Notes: generated by a model from the sequence alone, not told the origin. A DNA stretch of 49,722 bases from Chloroflexota bacterium (GCA_003670735.1 QWQU01000004.1:1-49722), one strand, 5' to 3'; counted from the stretch's first letter, positions 26,785 to 34,271 are shown. Made by a program: numbers and translations.

Positions 26785-27876
26785 ATGGGTAGCTACAAGA
26801 TTGCCGTGCTCGGTGGCGACGGGATTGGCCCCGAGGTGACCGCGGAGGGCGTGCGCGCCCTCGACGCGATCGGCAAGCAGTTCGGGCACACGTTCCAGTA
26901 CACCGAGGACCACGTTGGTGGCGCGGCGATCGATGCCTACGGCACGGCGCTGCGACCCGAGACGATGGAGATGGCGAAGGCCTCCGACGCCGTGCTCTGG
27001 GGCGCCGTCGGTGGCCCGAAGTGGGACGACCCTCGTGCTGCCGTGCGACCCGAGCAGGGTCTGCTCGCGATTCGCGCCGGCCTGGGGCTGTGGGCGAACC
27101 TGCGCCCCTCGAAGGTGGACGCCGCACTCGTCGGTAACTCGACGCTGAAGTCGGACGTGCTGCAGGGCGTCGACATCATGATCATTCGCGAGCTCACTGG
27201 CGGCATCTACTTTGGCAAGCCGCAGGAGCGTCGCACCGTCGATGGCCAGCGCGCTGCGGTCGACACGATGTACTACACGGAGTCCGAGATCGCGCGCATG
27301 GCGCACCTCGGCTTCCAGCTCGCGCGTGCACGCAGGAGCAAGGTCACGAGCGTGGACAAGGCGAACGTGCTCGAATCCTCGCGACTCTGGCGCGAGGTCG
27401 TCGCGGAAGTGCGCCCGGAGTACCCGGACGTGGAGTTTGAGAACGTGCTGGTCGACGCGATGGCGATGCACCTGATCCGCCGTCCCGCGACCTTCGACGT
27501 CGTGATTGCCGAGAACATGTTCGGTGACATCCTCACTGACGAGGCGTCGATGCTGTCCGGCTCACTGGGCATGTCGCCGTCGGCCTCGCTCGGCTCGCTC
27601 CGACCGGATGGCACAGGCCTCGGTATGTACGAGCCGATCCACGGCTCGGCGCCGGACATTGCCGGCAAGGGCATCGCGAACCCGGTGGGCATGCTGCGCT
27701 GTACCGCGATGCTGCTGCGCCATTCGCTCGGCCTCGAGGCTGAGGCGCAGGCGCTCGAGGCGGCCGTGACCAAGGCGATCGAGGATGGCCTGCGCACTGC
27801 CGACATCGCCAACCCCGGCGAGGAAGTGCTCTCCACCCGCGAGATGGCCGAGGGCATCCTGGAGCGTCTCAGCTAG
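26785..27876 (+). CDS. leuB: 3-isopropylmalate dehydrogenase
   Basis: 363 aa. It oxidatively decarboxylates 3-isopropylmalate to 4-methyl-2-oxopentanoate, and 3-methylmalate to 2-oxobutyrate. Visible are [20 protein letters not shown], the substrate loop ([14 protein letters not shown]), [14 protein letters not shown], the catalytic-Lys region VDKANVLE, the metal site [21 protein letters not shown], and the NAD-type cofactor motif [23 protein letters not shown] precedes the ATG. A terminator follows 28 nt downstream. Confidence 0.97.
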   Translation: MGSYKIAVLGGDGIGPEVTAEGVRALDAIGKQFGHTFQYTEDHVGGAAIDAYGTALRPETMEMAKASDAVLWGAVGGPKWDDPRAAVRPEQGLLAIRAGLGLWANLRPSKVDAALVGNSTLKSDVLQGVDIMIIRELTGGIYFGKPQERRTVDGQRAAVDTMYYTESEIARMAHLGFQLARARRSKVTSVDKANVLESSRLWREVVAEVRPEYPDVEFENVLVDAMAMHLIRRPATFDVVIAENMFGDILTDEASMLSGSLGMSPSASLGSLRPDGTGLGMYEPIHGSAPDIAGKGIANPVGMLRCTAMLLRHSLGLEAEAQALEAAVTKAIEDGLRTADIANPGEEVLSTREMAEGILERLS

Positions 27877-27901
27877 GCTGCTGACTCAGGGAATCGCTGA
27901 T

Positions 27902-27931
27902 TTGCGGGGCTCCTCTGGAGCCCCGTATTAT
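27902..27931 (+). promoter_or_regulatory. Candidate promoter of the cimA leader
   Basis: TATTAT (27926-27931) is a 5/6 match to a -10 box, with a weak TTGCGG 18 nt upstream. The same 18-nt spacing is seen before the ilv leader. The predicted start (~27938) is about 6 nt before the leader ATG, again a very short 5' end. Confidence 0.45.
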
Positions 27932-27932
27932 T
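27905..27932 (+). terminator. Terminator after leuB
   Basis: A 9-bp stem (CGGGGCTCC / GGAGCCCCG) with a 3-nt TCT loop, followed by TATTATT. It fits a rho-independent terminator for leuB. The T-rich tail doubles as the candidate -10 box of the cimA leader. Confidence 0.75.
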
Positions 27933-27943
27933 GTCGGGTGACT

Positions 27944-28030
27944 ATGAACATGAACACCTCGATCGACACGAAGGCGGTGCACGTCGTCCGGCTCTCCATG
28001 CCGGCGACGTCCATCATTCTCAGCCTCTAA
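27944..28030 (+). CDS. Ile/Leu-rich leader peptide (attenuator) upstream of cimA
   Basis: A 28-codon ORF beginning ATG AAC ATG AAC and ending TSIILSL, then TAA. Five of the last six codons before the stop, apart from one Ser, are Ile or Leu. There is no Shine-Dalgarno, but a promoter candidate stands just before it. It parallels the ilv leader (30 codons ending LLGISVLVLT) in length, position and codon clustering. The Ile codons fit the role of CimA in isoleucine synthesis. Downstream hairpins (28057-28098) reach to within 5 nt of the cimA ATG. Confidence 0.75.
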   Translation: MNMNTSIDTKAVHVVRLSMPATSIILSL

Positions 28031-28056
28031 CCACTGCTCTCGACGGGCTCGACACA

Positions 28057-28098
28057 TCGGCCCCGCGAGGGGCACCGACGCACGCGCCGGATGGCGCG
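28057..28098 (+). promoter_or_regulatory. Two hairpins between the leader and cimA
   Basis: Hairpin A is at 28057-28078 (GCCCC/GGGGC with a GCGA loop, outer TCGG/CCGA). Hairpin B is at 28083-28098 (CGCGCC, GGAT loop, GGCGCG). Hairpin B ends 5 nt before the cimA ATG and lacks a T-run, so it may block ribosome access rather than terminate transcription. Confidence 0.5.
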
Positions 28099-28103
28099 CC
28101 AGA

Positions 28104-29726
28104 ATGTGGATGAGCCTGATGACGAATGACTCAACGACCCGCACGGTCTACCTCTACGACACAACGCTTCGCGATGGTCTGGGCATGGAAGGCCTGTCGC
28201 TCTCGCTCGAGGACCGGCTGACGATCGTGCAGCACCTCGACGAGCTCGGTGTGCACTACATCGAGGGCGGATACCCCGGATCTAACGCGACCGACGCTGA
28301 GTTCTTCGAGCGCGTCCAGGACCTCACTCTCCGCACCGCACGCCTCGTCGCGTTCGGTTCAACGCGCCGTGCCGGCGGTGATGCTGCGACCGACGCCGCG
28401 ATCCAGGCGGTGTACCGCGCAAACACGCCAGTCGTGACGCTCGTCGGCAAGTCGTCCGCCTCGCAGGTGCGAGATGTGATCGAGACCACCGAGGAAGAGA
28501 ACCTCGCGATGATCGCGGACTCCGTCCGCTTCCTCACCGAGCATGGCCGCGAGGTCGTGTTCGACGCTGAGCACTTCTTCGATGGCTACGCCGAGAACCC
28601 CGCGTACGCACTCGCGACGCTGCGCGCGGCCGCCGAGGCTGGTGCTGGCACGGTCACGCTCTGCGATACCAACGGTGGCACGATGCCGGAGGCACTCGTG
28701 CTTGCTGTGACGGCGGCCGTCGAGGCGGTTGATTGCCACGTCGGCATCCACTGCCACAACGACGCAGACATGGCGGTCGCGAACACGCTGCTCGCGGTGC
28801 AACACGGCGCGACGCAAGTGCAGGCCTGCCTCAATGGCTGGGGTGAGCGCTGCGGCAACGCAAACATCGTCTCGGTGATCGCGAACCTCAAGCTCAAGCT
28901 CGGCCTCGAGGTCGTGACTGACGAGCAGCTGCAGCGTCTGACCGAGGTCTCACACATCGCTTCGGAGCTCGCGAACCTCGCGCCGAACTCGCACCAGCCG
29001 TACGTCGGCGCGAGTGCGTTCGCGCACAAGGCCGGCCTGCACGTGGCGGCGATCACCAAGTCCGCGGGCTCGTACACACATGTTGACCCGCTGTCGGTCG
29101 GCAACGTCGAGCGTGTGCTGGTCTCGGAGCTTGCGGGGCGGCGCAATGTTATCCAGAAGCTGCGCGAGCAGGGCACGGACATCGAGCTCACCGACGAGCA
29201 GGCGCGTGATGTCCTCGAACGTGTGAAGCAGCAGGAATCGCGCGGCTTCCAGTACGAATCTGCCGAGGCGTCGTTCGAACTGCTCGTGCGCCGCACGCTG
29301 GGCGGCTACACGCCGCCGTTCGACCTCGAGGACTTCATGATCGTCGAACGCCGCCGGCACGACGCCAGCCGTGAGCGCACCGGCGAGAGCGAGATGCAGG
29401 CTGAGGCGATGGTGAAGGTGCGCGTCGGTGAGCACCTCACGCAGACCGCCGCGGATGGCAACGGCCCAGTGTCAGCGCTCGATGCCGCCGTGCGTCGTGC
29501 GCTGGTCGAGTCGTTCCCTGGGCTGCAGAAGATCGCGCTGCGCGACTATAAGGTGCGCATCATCAACCCCGGTGGTGGCGCGGATGCGGCAGTGCGCGTG
29601 CTGGTCGAGTCGACCGACGGCGTGCACCTCTGGCGCACCGTGGGCGCCTCGACGGATGTGGTCGAGGCCTCGTGGCTCGCACTGCAGGACTCGTACGAGT
29701 ACTGGCTGGCCCGCTACCGCGACTAA
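28104..29726 (+). CDS. cimA: (R)-citramalate synthase
   Basis: 540 aa from the first ATG; an ATG five codons on (28119) is equally plausible. DRE-TIM barrel motifs are YDTTLRDGLGMEGLSLS (CimA-type, lacking LeuA's DGEQSPG), IEGGYPGSN, IHCHNDADMAVANTL and NGWGERCGNANIVS. Both the GERCGNAN motif and the ~530-aa length separate CimA from LeuA. A C-terminal LeuA-dimer-like domain (residues ~400-535) is the isoleucine feedback site. It condenses pyruvate and acetyl-CoA to citramalate, which LeuCD and LeuB turn into 2-oxobutyrate for isoleucine. A strong bidirectional terminator follows. Confidence 0.94.
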   Translation: MWMSLMTNDSTTRTVYLYDTTLRDGLGMEGLSLSLEDRLTIVQHLDELGVHYIEGGYPGSNATDAEFFERVQDLTLRTARLVAFGSTRRAGGDAATDAAIQAVYRANTPVVTLVGKSSASQVRDVIETTEEENLAMIADSVRFLTEHGREVVFDAEHFFDGYAENPAYALATLRAAAEAGAGTVTLCDTNGGTMPEALVLAVTAAVEAVDCHVGIHCHNDADMAVANTLLAVQHGATQVQACLNGWGERCGNANIVSVIANLKLKLGLEVVTDEQLQRLTEVSHIASELANLAPNSHQPYVGASAFAHKAGLHVAAITKSAGSYTHVDPLSVGNVERVLVSELAGRRNVIQKLREQGTDIELTDEQARDVLERVKQQESRGFQYESAEASFELLVRRTLGGYTPPFDLEDFMIVERRRHDASRERTGESEMQAEAMVKVRVGEHLTQTAADGNGPVSALDAAVRRALVESFPGLQKIALRDYKVRIINPGGGADAAVRVLVESTDGVHLWRTVGASTDVVEASWLALQDSYEYWLARYRD

Positions 29727-29747
29727 CGACTGAGGCGAACCCGAACG

Positions 29748-29776
29748 ACGAAGCCGGGCTACGCGCCCGGCTTCGT
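29748..29776. terminator. Bidirectional terminator between cimA and the PDZ gene
   Basis: A perfect 12-bp stem (ACGAAGCCGGGC / GCCCGGCTTCGT) with a 5-nt loop lies between the converging cimA and PDZ genes and overlaps the last codons of the latter (stop at 29759). Confidence 0.8.
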
Positions 29777-30295
29777 GCTACCGGCGGCTGGGGTTGCTGT
29801 GTCCGCCGGAGCGGTGACGCGCAGTGTCTGCTCGTTGGTGCCCCGCCGGACGACGAGGTCGTACTGAGTGCCCGGCGCGATCTTCGCAAGCAGGTCGCGG
29901 AGCGCGGTCGTACTGGGCACATCCGCGCCATTGACCTTCGTGATTACATCGCCGACCTGCACACCGGCCTTCGAGGCAGCCGAGTCGGGCTGCACCGCGT
30001 CGACGCGCACGCCGCCCATCTGCGCCTGCACGCTCACACCGAGCAATGACTGCTGCGGCACGGGCCGCACGCTGCCCGGCGCCGCGTTCGAGTCACCCGG
30101 CATGCGGAACGGGCGGTCGGAGCGGTCGCGCATGTCGAAGGCGCGGCGGTCGTAGCCGCGCATCATGGATGCCTCGAACGGGCCGCCGTGGCGCCAGGGC
30201 CAGTGATCGACAATCACCACCAACGAGGCAACGGCCATCAGCAGCGCGGTTGCGCCGATCAGGATCGGGAGTGCGTTACGACGTAGCACCGGCAT
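29759..30295 (-). CDS. Membrane-anchored PDZ-domain protein
   Basis: The ATG at 30295 gives 178 aa; the track's first 43 residues overlap the kinase gene in another frame. One N-terminal membrane helix (ALPILIGATALLMAVASLVVIV), a polar linker (residues ~40-75), then a single PDZ domain (LLGVSVQAQMGGVRVDAVQP, SKAGVQVGDVITKVNGADV, LRDLLAKIAPG). No protease domain is present. It sits last in the response-regulator/kinase operon, so it may be a periplasmic sensor partner or a PDZ adaptor for the kinase or for HtrA-like proteases. The start overlaps the kinase gene's 3' end by 20 nt. Confidence 0.83.
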   Translation of the reverse strand: MPVLRRNALPILIGATALLMAVASLVVIVDHWPWRHGGPFEASMMRGYDRRAFDMRDRSDRPFRMPGDSNAAPGSVRPVPQQSLLGVSVQAQMGGVRVDAVQPDSAASKAGVQVGDVITKVNGADVPSTTALRDLLAKIAPGTQYDLVVRRGTNEQTLRVTAPADTATPAAGSTKPGA

Positions 30296-31775
30296 GCGGG
30301 GCTGTCCTTCCAACCTGCTCGGCGCGCACGTTGCTGGGACGTTCGGTGGTTGCGGCGATCGGGAGACGCACGGAGAACACCGTGCCCGCGTCGCGCGAAG
30401 ACTGCACGGTGACATCGCCACCATGCGCCTGCACGAGCTCCTTCACGATCGAGAGCCCGAGGCCGCTGTGTACCTGCCCACCGCTGCGCGTGCGCGCACG
30501 GTCGACCTGGTAGAAGCGATCGAAGAGGTGTGGGAGATCATCGGGTGGAATCGGCTCGCCGCCGTTGTGGACCTCGAGGAGCACGAAGCCGGGGACGCGC
30601 GCCGTGCGCAGCAGTACCTCGGTGCCCGCGGGCGCGTAGCGGATGGCGTTGTCCACGAGGTTCGCGAGGATCTGCTCGATCCGTCGCTCATCGGCGCGCA
30701 CTGGCTGTCCGTCCGTCGCCACGCGGATCGAGACTTCCGCAGCGTCGGCCTGCAGCCGGAAGCGCTGTCCGGTTGCGGTGACTGCGGCGTCGATATCCAG
30801 TGGTTCGAGGGTGAGCGGGAGCTGGCCCGCCTCGATCTGCGAGAGGTAGAGCAGATCCTCGACGAGCGCACGCATGCGCTCGGCCTCCTGGTGCACGACC
30901 TCGGCTGCCGAGTGGCGCTCCGCCTCATCCTCCAGCACCCCATCGAGTAGCGCCTGTGAGTAGCCCTGGATCGAGGTGAGCGGTGTCTTGAGGTCATGCG
31001 ACACGTCCGCGACCAGCTGCCGCATCGCGCGGCGGCCACGGTCGACCTGGTCGGCCATCTCGTTGAACGCGCCGCCCAGCACGGCCACCTCGTCGGTGCC
31101 GTGCACGTCGATGCGGTTGCTGAAGTCACCCTGCGCCATCGCGCGCGATGCCGCAGTCATCTGCAGCATCGGCTTAGTAATGCGACGCGCGAAGAGACCA
31201 GCGACCACGATGCTCGCGAGGAGTGCGGCGCCGCCGGCGATCGTCATGCGCGGGAGTAGTTTGGCCCAGGCAGCGGTCACATCGCCGGCGGGCACAGCGA
31301 CGATCACGCTGACGTCCTGCACGCGGAACGGCCAGCCGGCAGGGGCACCGGCTTGCCGCGCGGGCGCGAACAGGATCAGGTCGTCGCCACTTATTTTTGT
31401 GCGAGTCGATCGGAACGATTCACCCGGGCCAGCGAACGCGACGCGTTCAGGCTCAGTGACTTGCTGGCCGACGATTGGCTTGCGGAGATTGGTATCGAGG
31501 GTGACGCGGTGGTCGGAGTCCACGAGCAGAATGCGGATATCGAAGAAGCGGGCGTACGAGCCCATGTCTTCGGTGATGCGTTCCGGTGGCGCGCCGAGCA
31601 TCTGCAACTGCAGCAGTCGCTGCGAAGCAGGCTCGACGAGGCGGCCAATGCGTGCCTCGGCATTTGCGGCCTGCTGGTCGCGGAGCAGCCAGACGGTGAC
31701 GAAGCCCGCCGCGATCAGGCTGAGCGAAATCACCGCAATGAAGCTGACGAGGAGCTTGGCTCGGAGGCTGTTCAT
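30276..31775 (-). CDS. Sensor histidine kinase
   Basis: 499 aa. Order: TM helix 1 (LLVSFIAVISLSLIAAGFVTVWLL), a ~150-residue extracytoplasmic sensor region, TM helix 2 (ASIVVAGLF), a HAMP linker (RRITKPMLQMTAASRAMAQGDFS), HisKA with the phospho-acceptor in DVSHDLKTPLTSIQGY, and HATPase_c with ILANLVDNAIRYAP and the G box HSGLGLSIVKELV. It autophosphorylates and passes the phosphate to the response regulator encoded 14 nt upstream. The signal is unknown; the PDZ gene downstream suggests an envelope-stress link. Confidence 0.95.
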   Translation of the reverse strand: MNSLRAKLLVSFIAVISLSLIAAGFVTVWLLRDQQAANAEARIGRLVEPASQRLLQLQMLGAPPERITEDMGSYARFFDIRILLVDSDHRVTLDTNLRKPIVGQQVTEPERVAFAGPGESFRSTRTKISGDDLILFAPARQAGAPAGWPFRVQDVSVIVAVPAGDVTAAWAKLLPRMTIAGGAALLASIVVAGLFARRITKPMLQMTAASRAMAQGDFSNRIDVHGTDEVAVLGGAFNEMADQVDRGRRAMRQLVADVSHDLKTPLTSIQGYSQALLDGVLEDEAERHSAAEVVHQEAERMRALVEDLLYLSQIEAGQLPLTLEPLDIDAAVTATGQRFRLQADAAEVSIRVATDGQPVRADERRIEQILANLVDNAIRYAPAGTEVLLRTARVPGFVLLEVHNGGEPIPPDDLPHLFDRFYQVDRARTRSGGQVHSGLGLSIVKELVQAHGGDVTVQSSRDAGTVFSVRLPIAATTERPSNVRAEQVGRTAPHAGATS

Positions 31776-31789
31776 GCGCTGAGTGTTGC

Positions 31790-32494
31790 CTACGCCTCAC
31801 CCGCCGGGACGAGCTTGTAGCCGACGCCCCAGACCGTCTCGATCTTTGCGTCCGACTCGCGCAGCTTGTCGCGAAGCCAGGCGACGTGCACGTCGATCGT
31901 GCGCGTGTCGCCTTCGTACTCCTGGCCCCAAACGAGGCGGAGCAGGCGCTCGCGGTCGAGCACGATGTTCGGGTGGCGCAGGAATGCCTCGAGCAGGTCG
32001 AACTCGCGCTGGCGCAGTCGCACGCGCGTACCGGCGACGGTGACGTCGCGGCTCGCAGGTTCGAGGGTCACGTTGCCCACCGTCACCGGTGCGGCTTCCT
32101 CCTCGGGATCGTCAGAGGACTCCCGGTCCCACGAGCGGCGACGCAGCGCCGCCTTCACGCGCGCGACGACTTCGCGCGGGTTGAAGGGCTTGGTGACGTA
32201 GTCATCCGCGCCCATCTCGAGGCCAACGATCTTGTCGACATCGTCGGAGCGCGCCGTGAGCATGATCACCGGCACGTCGCTCTTCTTGCGGATCTCGGTG
32301 CAGACATCAAAGCCAGACATCTGCGGCATCATCAGGTCGAGCAGTACGAGGTCGGGCGATTCGCTGCCGAAGCGCTCGAGCGCCTGCTTGCCATCGGCGG
32401 CGGCAACGACCTCGAAGCCTTCATTGCGGAGATAGAGACGAAGCAGCCGGACGATGTTTTGTTCATCGTCCGCGACGAGGATTTTCGCGCTCAC
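31790..32494 (-). CDS. OmpR/PhoB-family response regulator
   Basis: The GTG at 32494 gives 234 aa; the 386-aa track ORF adds a spurious N-terminus. The receiver domain has the DDE acidic pair (VADDEQN), phospho-acceptor Asp in LVLLDLMMP, Thr in VIMLTARS, and Lys in YVTKPFNPRE. The winged-helix DNA-binding domain includes LRQREFDLLEAFLRHPNIVLDRE-type motifs and ends TIDVHVAWLRDKL...VWGVGYKLV. It is the first gene of the operon with the kinase and the PDZ protein. Its 5' side has ~245 nt of non-coding DNA with an 8-bp hairpin. Confidence 0.95.
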   Translation of the reverse strand: MSAKILVADDEQNIVRLLRLYLRNEGFEVVAAADGKQALERFGSESPDLVLLDLMMPQMSGFDVCTEIRKKSDVPVIMLTARSDDVDKIVGLEMGADDYVTKPFNPREVVARVKAALRRRSWDRESSDDPEEEAAPVTVGNVTLEPASRDVTVAGTRVRLRQREFDLLEAFLRHPNIVLDRERLLRLVWGQEYEGDTRTIDVHVAWLRDKLRESDAKIETVWGVGYKLVPAGEA

Positions 32495-32738
32495 TGGAGT
32501 GTCCGCTCGTTGCGAGGGTGGAGCATTGGAGAGGCTCGCTACCTCCGAGGTAACTCGGAGGCGGTGTATTGGGGGCCGGTCGGCTCGCGGTCGTTCGCAA
32601 CCGCTCCCACCACTGTTTCTCACGTCCGTCCGTCGACCGACCCCACGAAATGAATCATGGCGTCGACCCGTTGGTAGGCCGCAATTCAAGTGTAAAGAGT
32701 CTGTTAGGGCGTGGGGGATTTCGAAAAATGTTAGCCAG
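32495..32738. other. Non-coding region upstream of the response regulator
   Basis: No credible ORF on either strand. A perfect 8-bp hairpin (CCTCCGAG, GTAA loop, CTCGGAGG) is at 32542-32561. A lower-GC stretch near 32680-32735 (AATTCAAGTGTAAAG, TCGAAAAATG) probably holds the operon promoter on the minus strand, but I cannot fix the boxes. Confidence 0.4.
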
Positions 32739-32771
32739 CTCGCACGCCTCAGGAGCAACGAGGCGTGCGAG
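32739..32771 (-). terminator. Terminator of the csrA-like transcription unit
   Basis: A perfect 12-bp stem (CTCGCACGCCTC / GAGGCGTGCGAG) with a 9-nt loop lies 9 nt beyond the csrA-like stop. On the minus strand it is followed about 11 nt later by ATTTTTCG. Confidence 0.7.
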
Positions 32772-32780
32772 TGGCTGTGC

Positions 32781-32987
32781 TTACGGTGCGGCGCGCCGCT
32801 GGCGCGGCTCGACGGAACGCTGCTCTTCCAGCCCTTGCAGGCGGCGAGCAATCTGGCGGTTCTGGACGCCGGTGGCCGCCTCGCGGTTCGCCCCGGCGAC
32901 CTGCTCGGCCAGCTCCTCACGGAGCACCCCGACCTGGTCGGGCGCCTCAATGCCGATTTTTACCCGGTCACGCCACGCTGGCGTGAG
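32781..32987 (-). pseudogene. 5'-truncated csrA-like fragment
   Basis: Not in the ORF track because no start codon opens it. The minus frame from an upstream TGA (32988-32990) to TAA at 32781 reads TPAWRDRVKIGIEAPDQVGV followed by LREELAEQVAGANREAATGV and a polar tail. The core VKIGIEAP..V.VLREEL...V...N..AA matches the C-terminal half of the CsrA/RsmA RNA-binding domain. The N-terminal ~30 residues (MLVLTR...) are missing; upstream DNA encodes the next small gene in another frame. A small palindrome (TCACGCC..GGCGTGA) sits at the breakpoint. CsrA binds GGA-containing mRNA hairpins. This could be a decayed gene, a non-standard start or a sequencing gap; the opposite frame has similar codon bias, so certainty is moderate. 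Confidence 0.5.
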
Positions 32988-33006
32988 TCACCTCGAATGA
33001 GGCGGA

Positions 33007-33222
33007 CTAAGCCGAGAGGCGCCCGGCGTTGTAGCTGCTGGTAGCGGTGAGCTCGCGGTAGTCATCGAACCGGTCGTTCGACTCCGGGCTCGCTGAGTAC
33101 ACCTTGGTGGCGTTGCAGCGTCGGCAGCGGCCAATGATCGCACCGCCGGCCGGATCGCCGAGCATCCAGTGATGCACGCACGATGGCTGCTGGGTTCCGT
33201 CCACGATTTGGAGCTCGGTCAT
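33007..33222 (-). CDS. Small protein with a zinc-knuckle-like cysteine/histidine motif
   Basis: 71 aa from an ATG with a strong GGGAGGTGG eight nt upstream; the track's GTG three codons earlier overlaps that ribosome site. It contains CVHHW and, 19 residues later, CRRCN: a C-H-H..CxxC arrangement able to bind one zinc ion. The C-terminus (DRFDDYRELTATSSYNAGRL) is polar. Proteins of this CxHHW type are small, conserved and uncharacterised; I assign no function. It is directly upstream of the csrA-like fragment, and both probably share a transcript. Confidence 0.75.
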   Translation of the reverse strand: MTELQIVDGTQQPSCVHHWMLGDPAGGAIIGRCRRCNATKVYSASPESNDRFDDYRELTATSSYNAGRLSA

Positions 33223-33377
33223 CGGCTCCACCTCCCTGTGGTCTTCCTTGACGCGGGCAATCGTAGGGAAGGGCAGTGAACTCCCGCATAGGTGTTTTCC
33301 CTAGGGGAGCATGGGATAAATCCCCTGCTTTTGAGGGAAACCGCGCGATCGAGTCAGGGTCATCAGCCCTGTGAACA
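33223..33377 (-). promoter_or_regulatory. Upstream region of the CxHHW gene with nested inverted repeats
   Basis: No gene. At 33296-33340 two inverted repeats are nested: outer TTTCCCT/AGGGAAA (7 bp) and inner AGGGGA/TCCCCT (6 bp). Read on the minus strand they lie ~75-120 nt before the ATG, in a relatively A/T-rich patch. They could be an operator or a 5'-leader RNA structure; I recognise no known riboswitch. Confidence 0.4.
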
Positions 33378-33412
33378 CAGGGAGGGCCCGCCAGTACGGC
33401 GGGCCCTCCCTG
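33378..33412. terminator. Terminator-like hairpin downstream of the ABM-domain gene
   Basis: A perfect 15-bp stem (CAGGGAGGGCCCGCC / GGCGGGCCCTCCCTG) with a 5-nt loop, 35 nt after the minus-strand stop at 33447. No T-run on either side, but the stem is very stable. Confidence 0.7.
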
Positions 33413-33446
33413 AAGAGTCGAGGCTCAGAGTCAGCGAACCGACAGG

Positions 33447-33743
33447 TCAGGCGTTCGGCGCGGTCCCGTGGAACGAGTATTCCAGGTGCTCGGCGACCGA
33501 CATGTTCATCTGGGAGCGCAGCGCGAGGTCGAAGTCCTCCTGCGCAGCCTTGTCTGCCTGCTCGGCGGTGTCCCACACGCCGATGCGGCCCATATAGCCA
33601 TCCGGCTCGACGGGTTCGAGGCGGTAGCCGGTCAGATAGCCGGGCTGAGAGGAGAAGAAGCCGACCAGACGGTCGATCAGGTCGCGGACGCGCTCTTCCT
33701 CGCCAGGACGAGGGCGCATCAACGAAACACGGACATAAGGCAC
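33447..33743 (-). CDS. ABM-type ferredoxin-fold protein
   Basis: The GTG at 33743, with GGAG eight nt upstream, gives 98 aa (PYVRVSLMRPRPGEEERV...). The pattern beta-strand, helix (RVRDLIDRLVGFFSSQP), GYLTGYRLEPVEPDG, then RIGVWDTAEQADKAAQ fits the dimeric alpha-beta barrel of antibiotic-biosynthesis-monooxygenase (ABM) domains, which serve in small-molecule oxidation or haem handling. No catalytic role can be assigned. It follows the riboswitch-controlled zinc-ribbon gene by ~118 nt on the same strand. Confidence 0.68.
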   Translation of the reverse strand: MPYVRVSLMRPRPGEEERVRDLIDRLVGFFSSQPGYLTGYRLEPVEPDGYMGRIGVWDTAEQADKAAQEDFDLALRSQMNMSVAEHLEYSFHGTAPNA

Positions 33744-33861
33744 GAGCGGTCTCCCCCCACTGAGCGCCCCGAAACGAGACGCACCGCCCACCTCACCCGA
33801 GGTGGGCTCTCAGTGTAGGAGATTGAGGAGCTCCCGTCCGGACGCTCCCGTCAGGTTCGGA

Positions 33862-34074
33862 CTAGAGGCGGAGCTTGCCGTGCGACGGCTGGCGGCGACG
33901 CTGCTTGCCAGCGGCCAGGCGCTCCTCCTCAAGGATCTCGGCCGGGTCGGCAATCTGGTTCTCGTGTACGTAGCCGCACGCGATGCAGGTGCCGAACTTC
34001 CCGTACCAGTCGTCCTCAATGATCATGAGGCCACGGCAACGCGGGCAGGACTTGGGCGGTGCTGAGTTGTTCAC
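33862..34074 (-). CDS. Small zinc-ribbon protein downstream of a c-di-AMP riboswitch
   Basis: The GTG at 34074, with GAGGAG six nt upstream, gives 70 aa. The longer track ORF (to 34185) would run through the riboswitch and is not credible. CPRC and CIAC pairs 20 residues apart (SCPRCRGLMII...FGTCIACGYVHE) form a zinc ribbon; the rest is a charged helix (ILEEERLAAGKQRRRQPS). Such CPRCxGxx...CxxCGY proteins are common small proteins of unknown role, perhaps DNA- or RNA-binding. Control by c-di-AMP would link it to cell-wall, potassium or osmotic status. Confidence 0.75.
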   Translation of the reverse strand: MNNSAPPKSCPRCRGLMIIEDDWYGKFGTCIACGYVHENQIADPAEILEEERLAAGKQRRRQPSHGKLRL

Positions 34075-34121
34075 GGGATACTCCTCGCGAGCCGGATACC
34101 CTCCGGTGCGGGCCTGTTCCA

Positions 34122-34240
34122 CTGCCGACGGGGTTAGCTGACGGGTTCGGGCGATCAGGTTGCCCGCTCCTCGAAAGGAGTTCACCCCAGATGTTGGGTC
34201 CCCCGGCCGCCGGTTGCTTGCCGGCGATTAGGCAGGGCGC
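34122..34240 (-). promoter_or_regulatory. c-di-AMP (ydaO/yuaA) riboswitch
   Basis: On the minus strand, conserved ydaO blocks occur in order: AATCGCCGG, GGGGACCCAA, TGGGGTGAACTC, CGGGCAACC, and the diagnostic CGAACCCGTCAGCTAACC. CTGCC (34235-34231) can pair with GGCAG (34126-34122) as the closing P1 helix. The class binds two c-di-AMP molecules and usually turns expression off for genes of cell-wall remodelling, potassium and osmolyte transport. Here it ends 47 nt before the zinc-ribbon GTG. A small CCGGA/TCCGG hairpin follows without a T-run, suggesting control of translation. Recognised from memory of the consensus, not by a covariance search. Confidence 0.85.
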
Positions 34241-34271
34241 TCCTCCGCGCCAATCTCTTCAAATCTCATTA

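Noticed and set aside
32454-33044. Plus-strand frame across the csrA-like fragment (…CLRCGAPLARLDGTLL…)
   Set aside because: Codon bias is also good, but it has no start codon with a ribosome site, no family match I know, and no terminator; the minus frame resembles CsrA and is followed by one.
33311-33380. Minus-strand short ORF beginning MTLTRSRGF as the lost CsrA N-terminus
   Set aside because: Only LTR matches CsrA, and the frame ends after about 20 codons, over 300 nt from the fragment.
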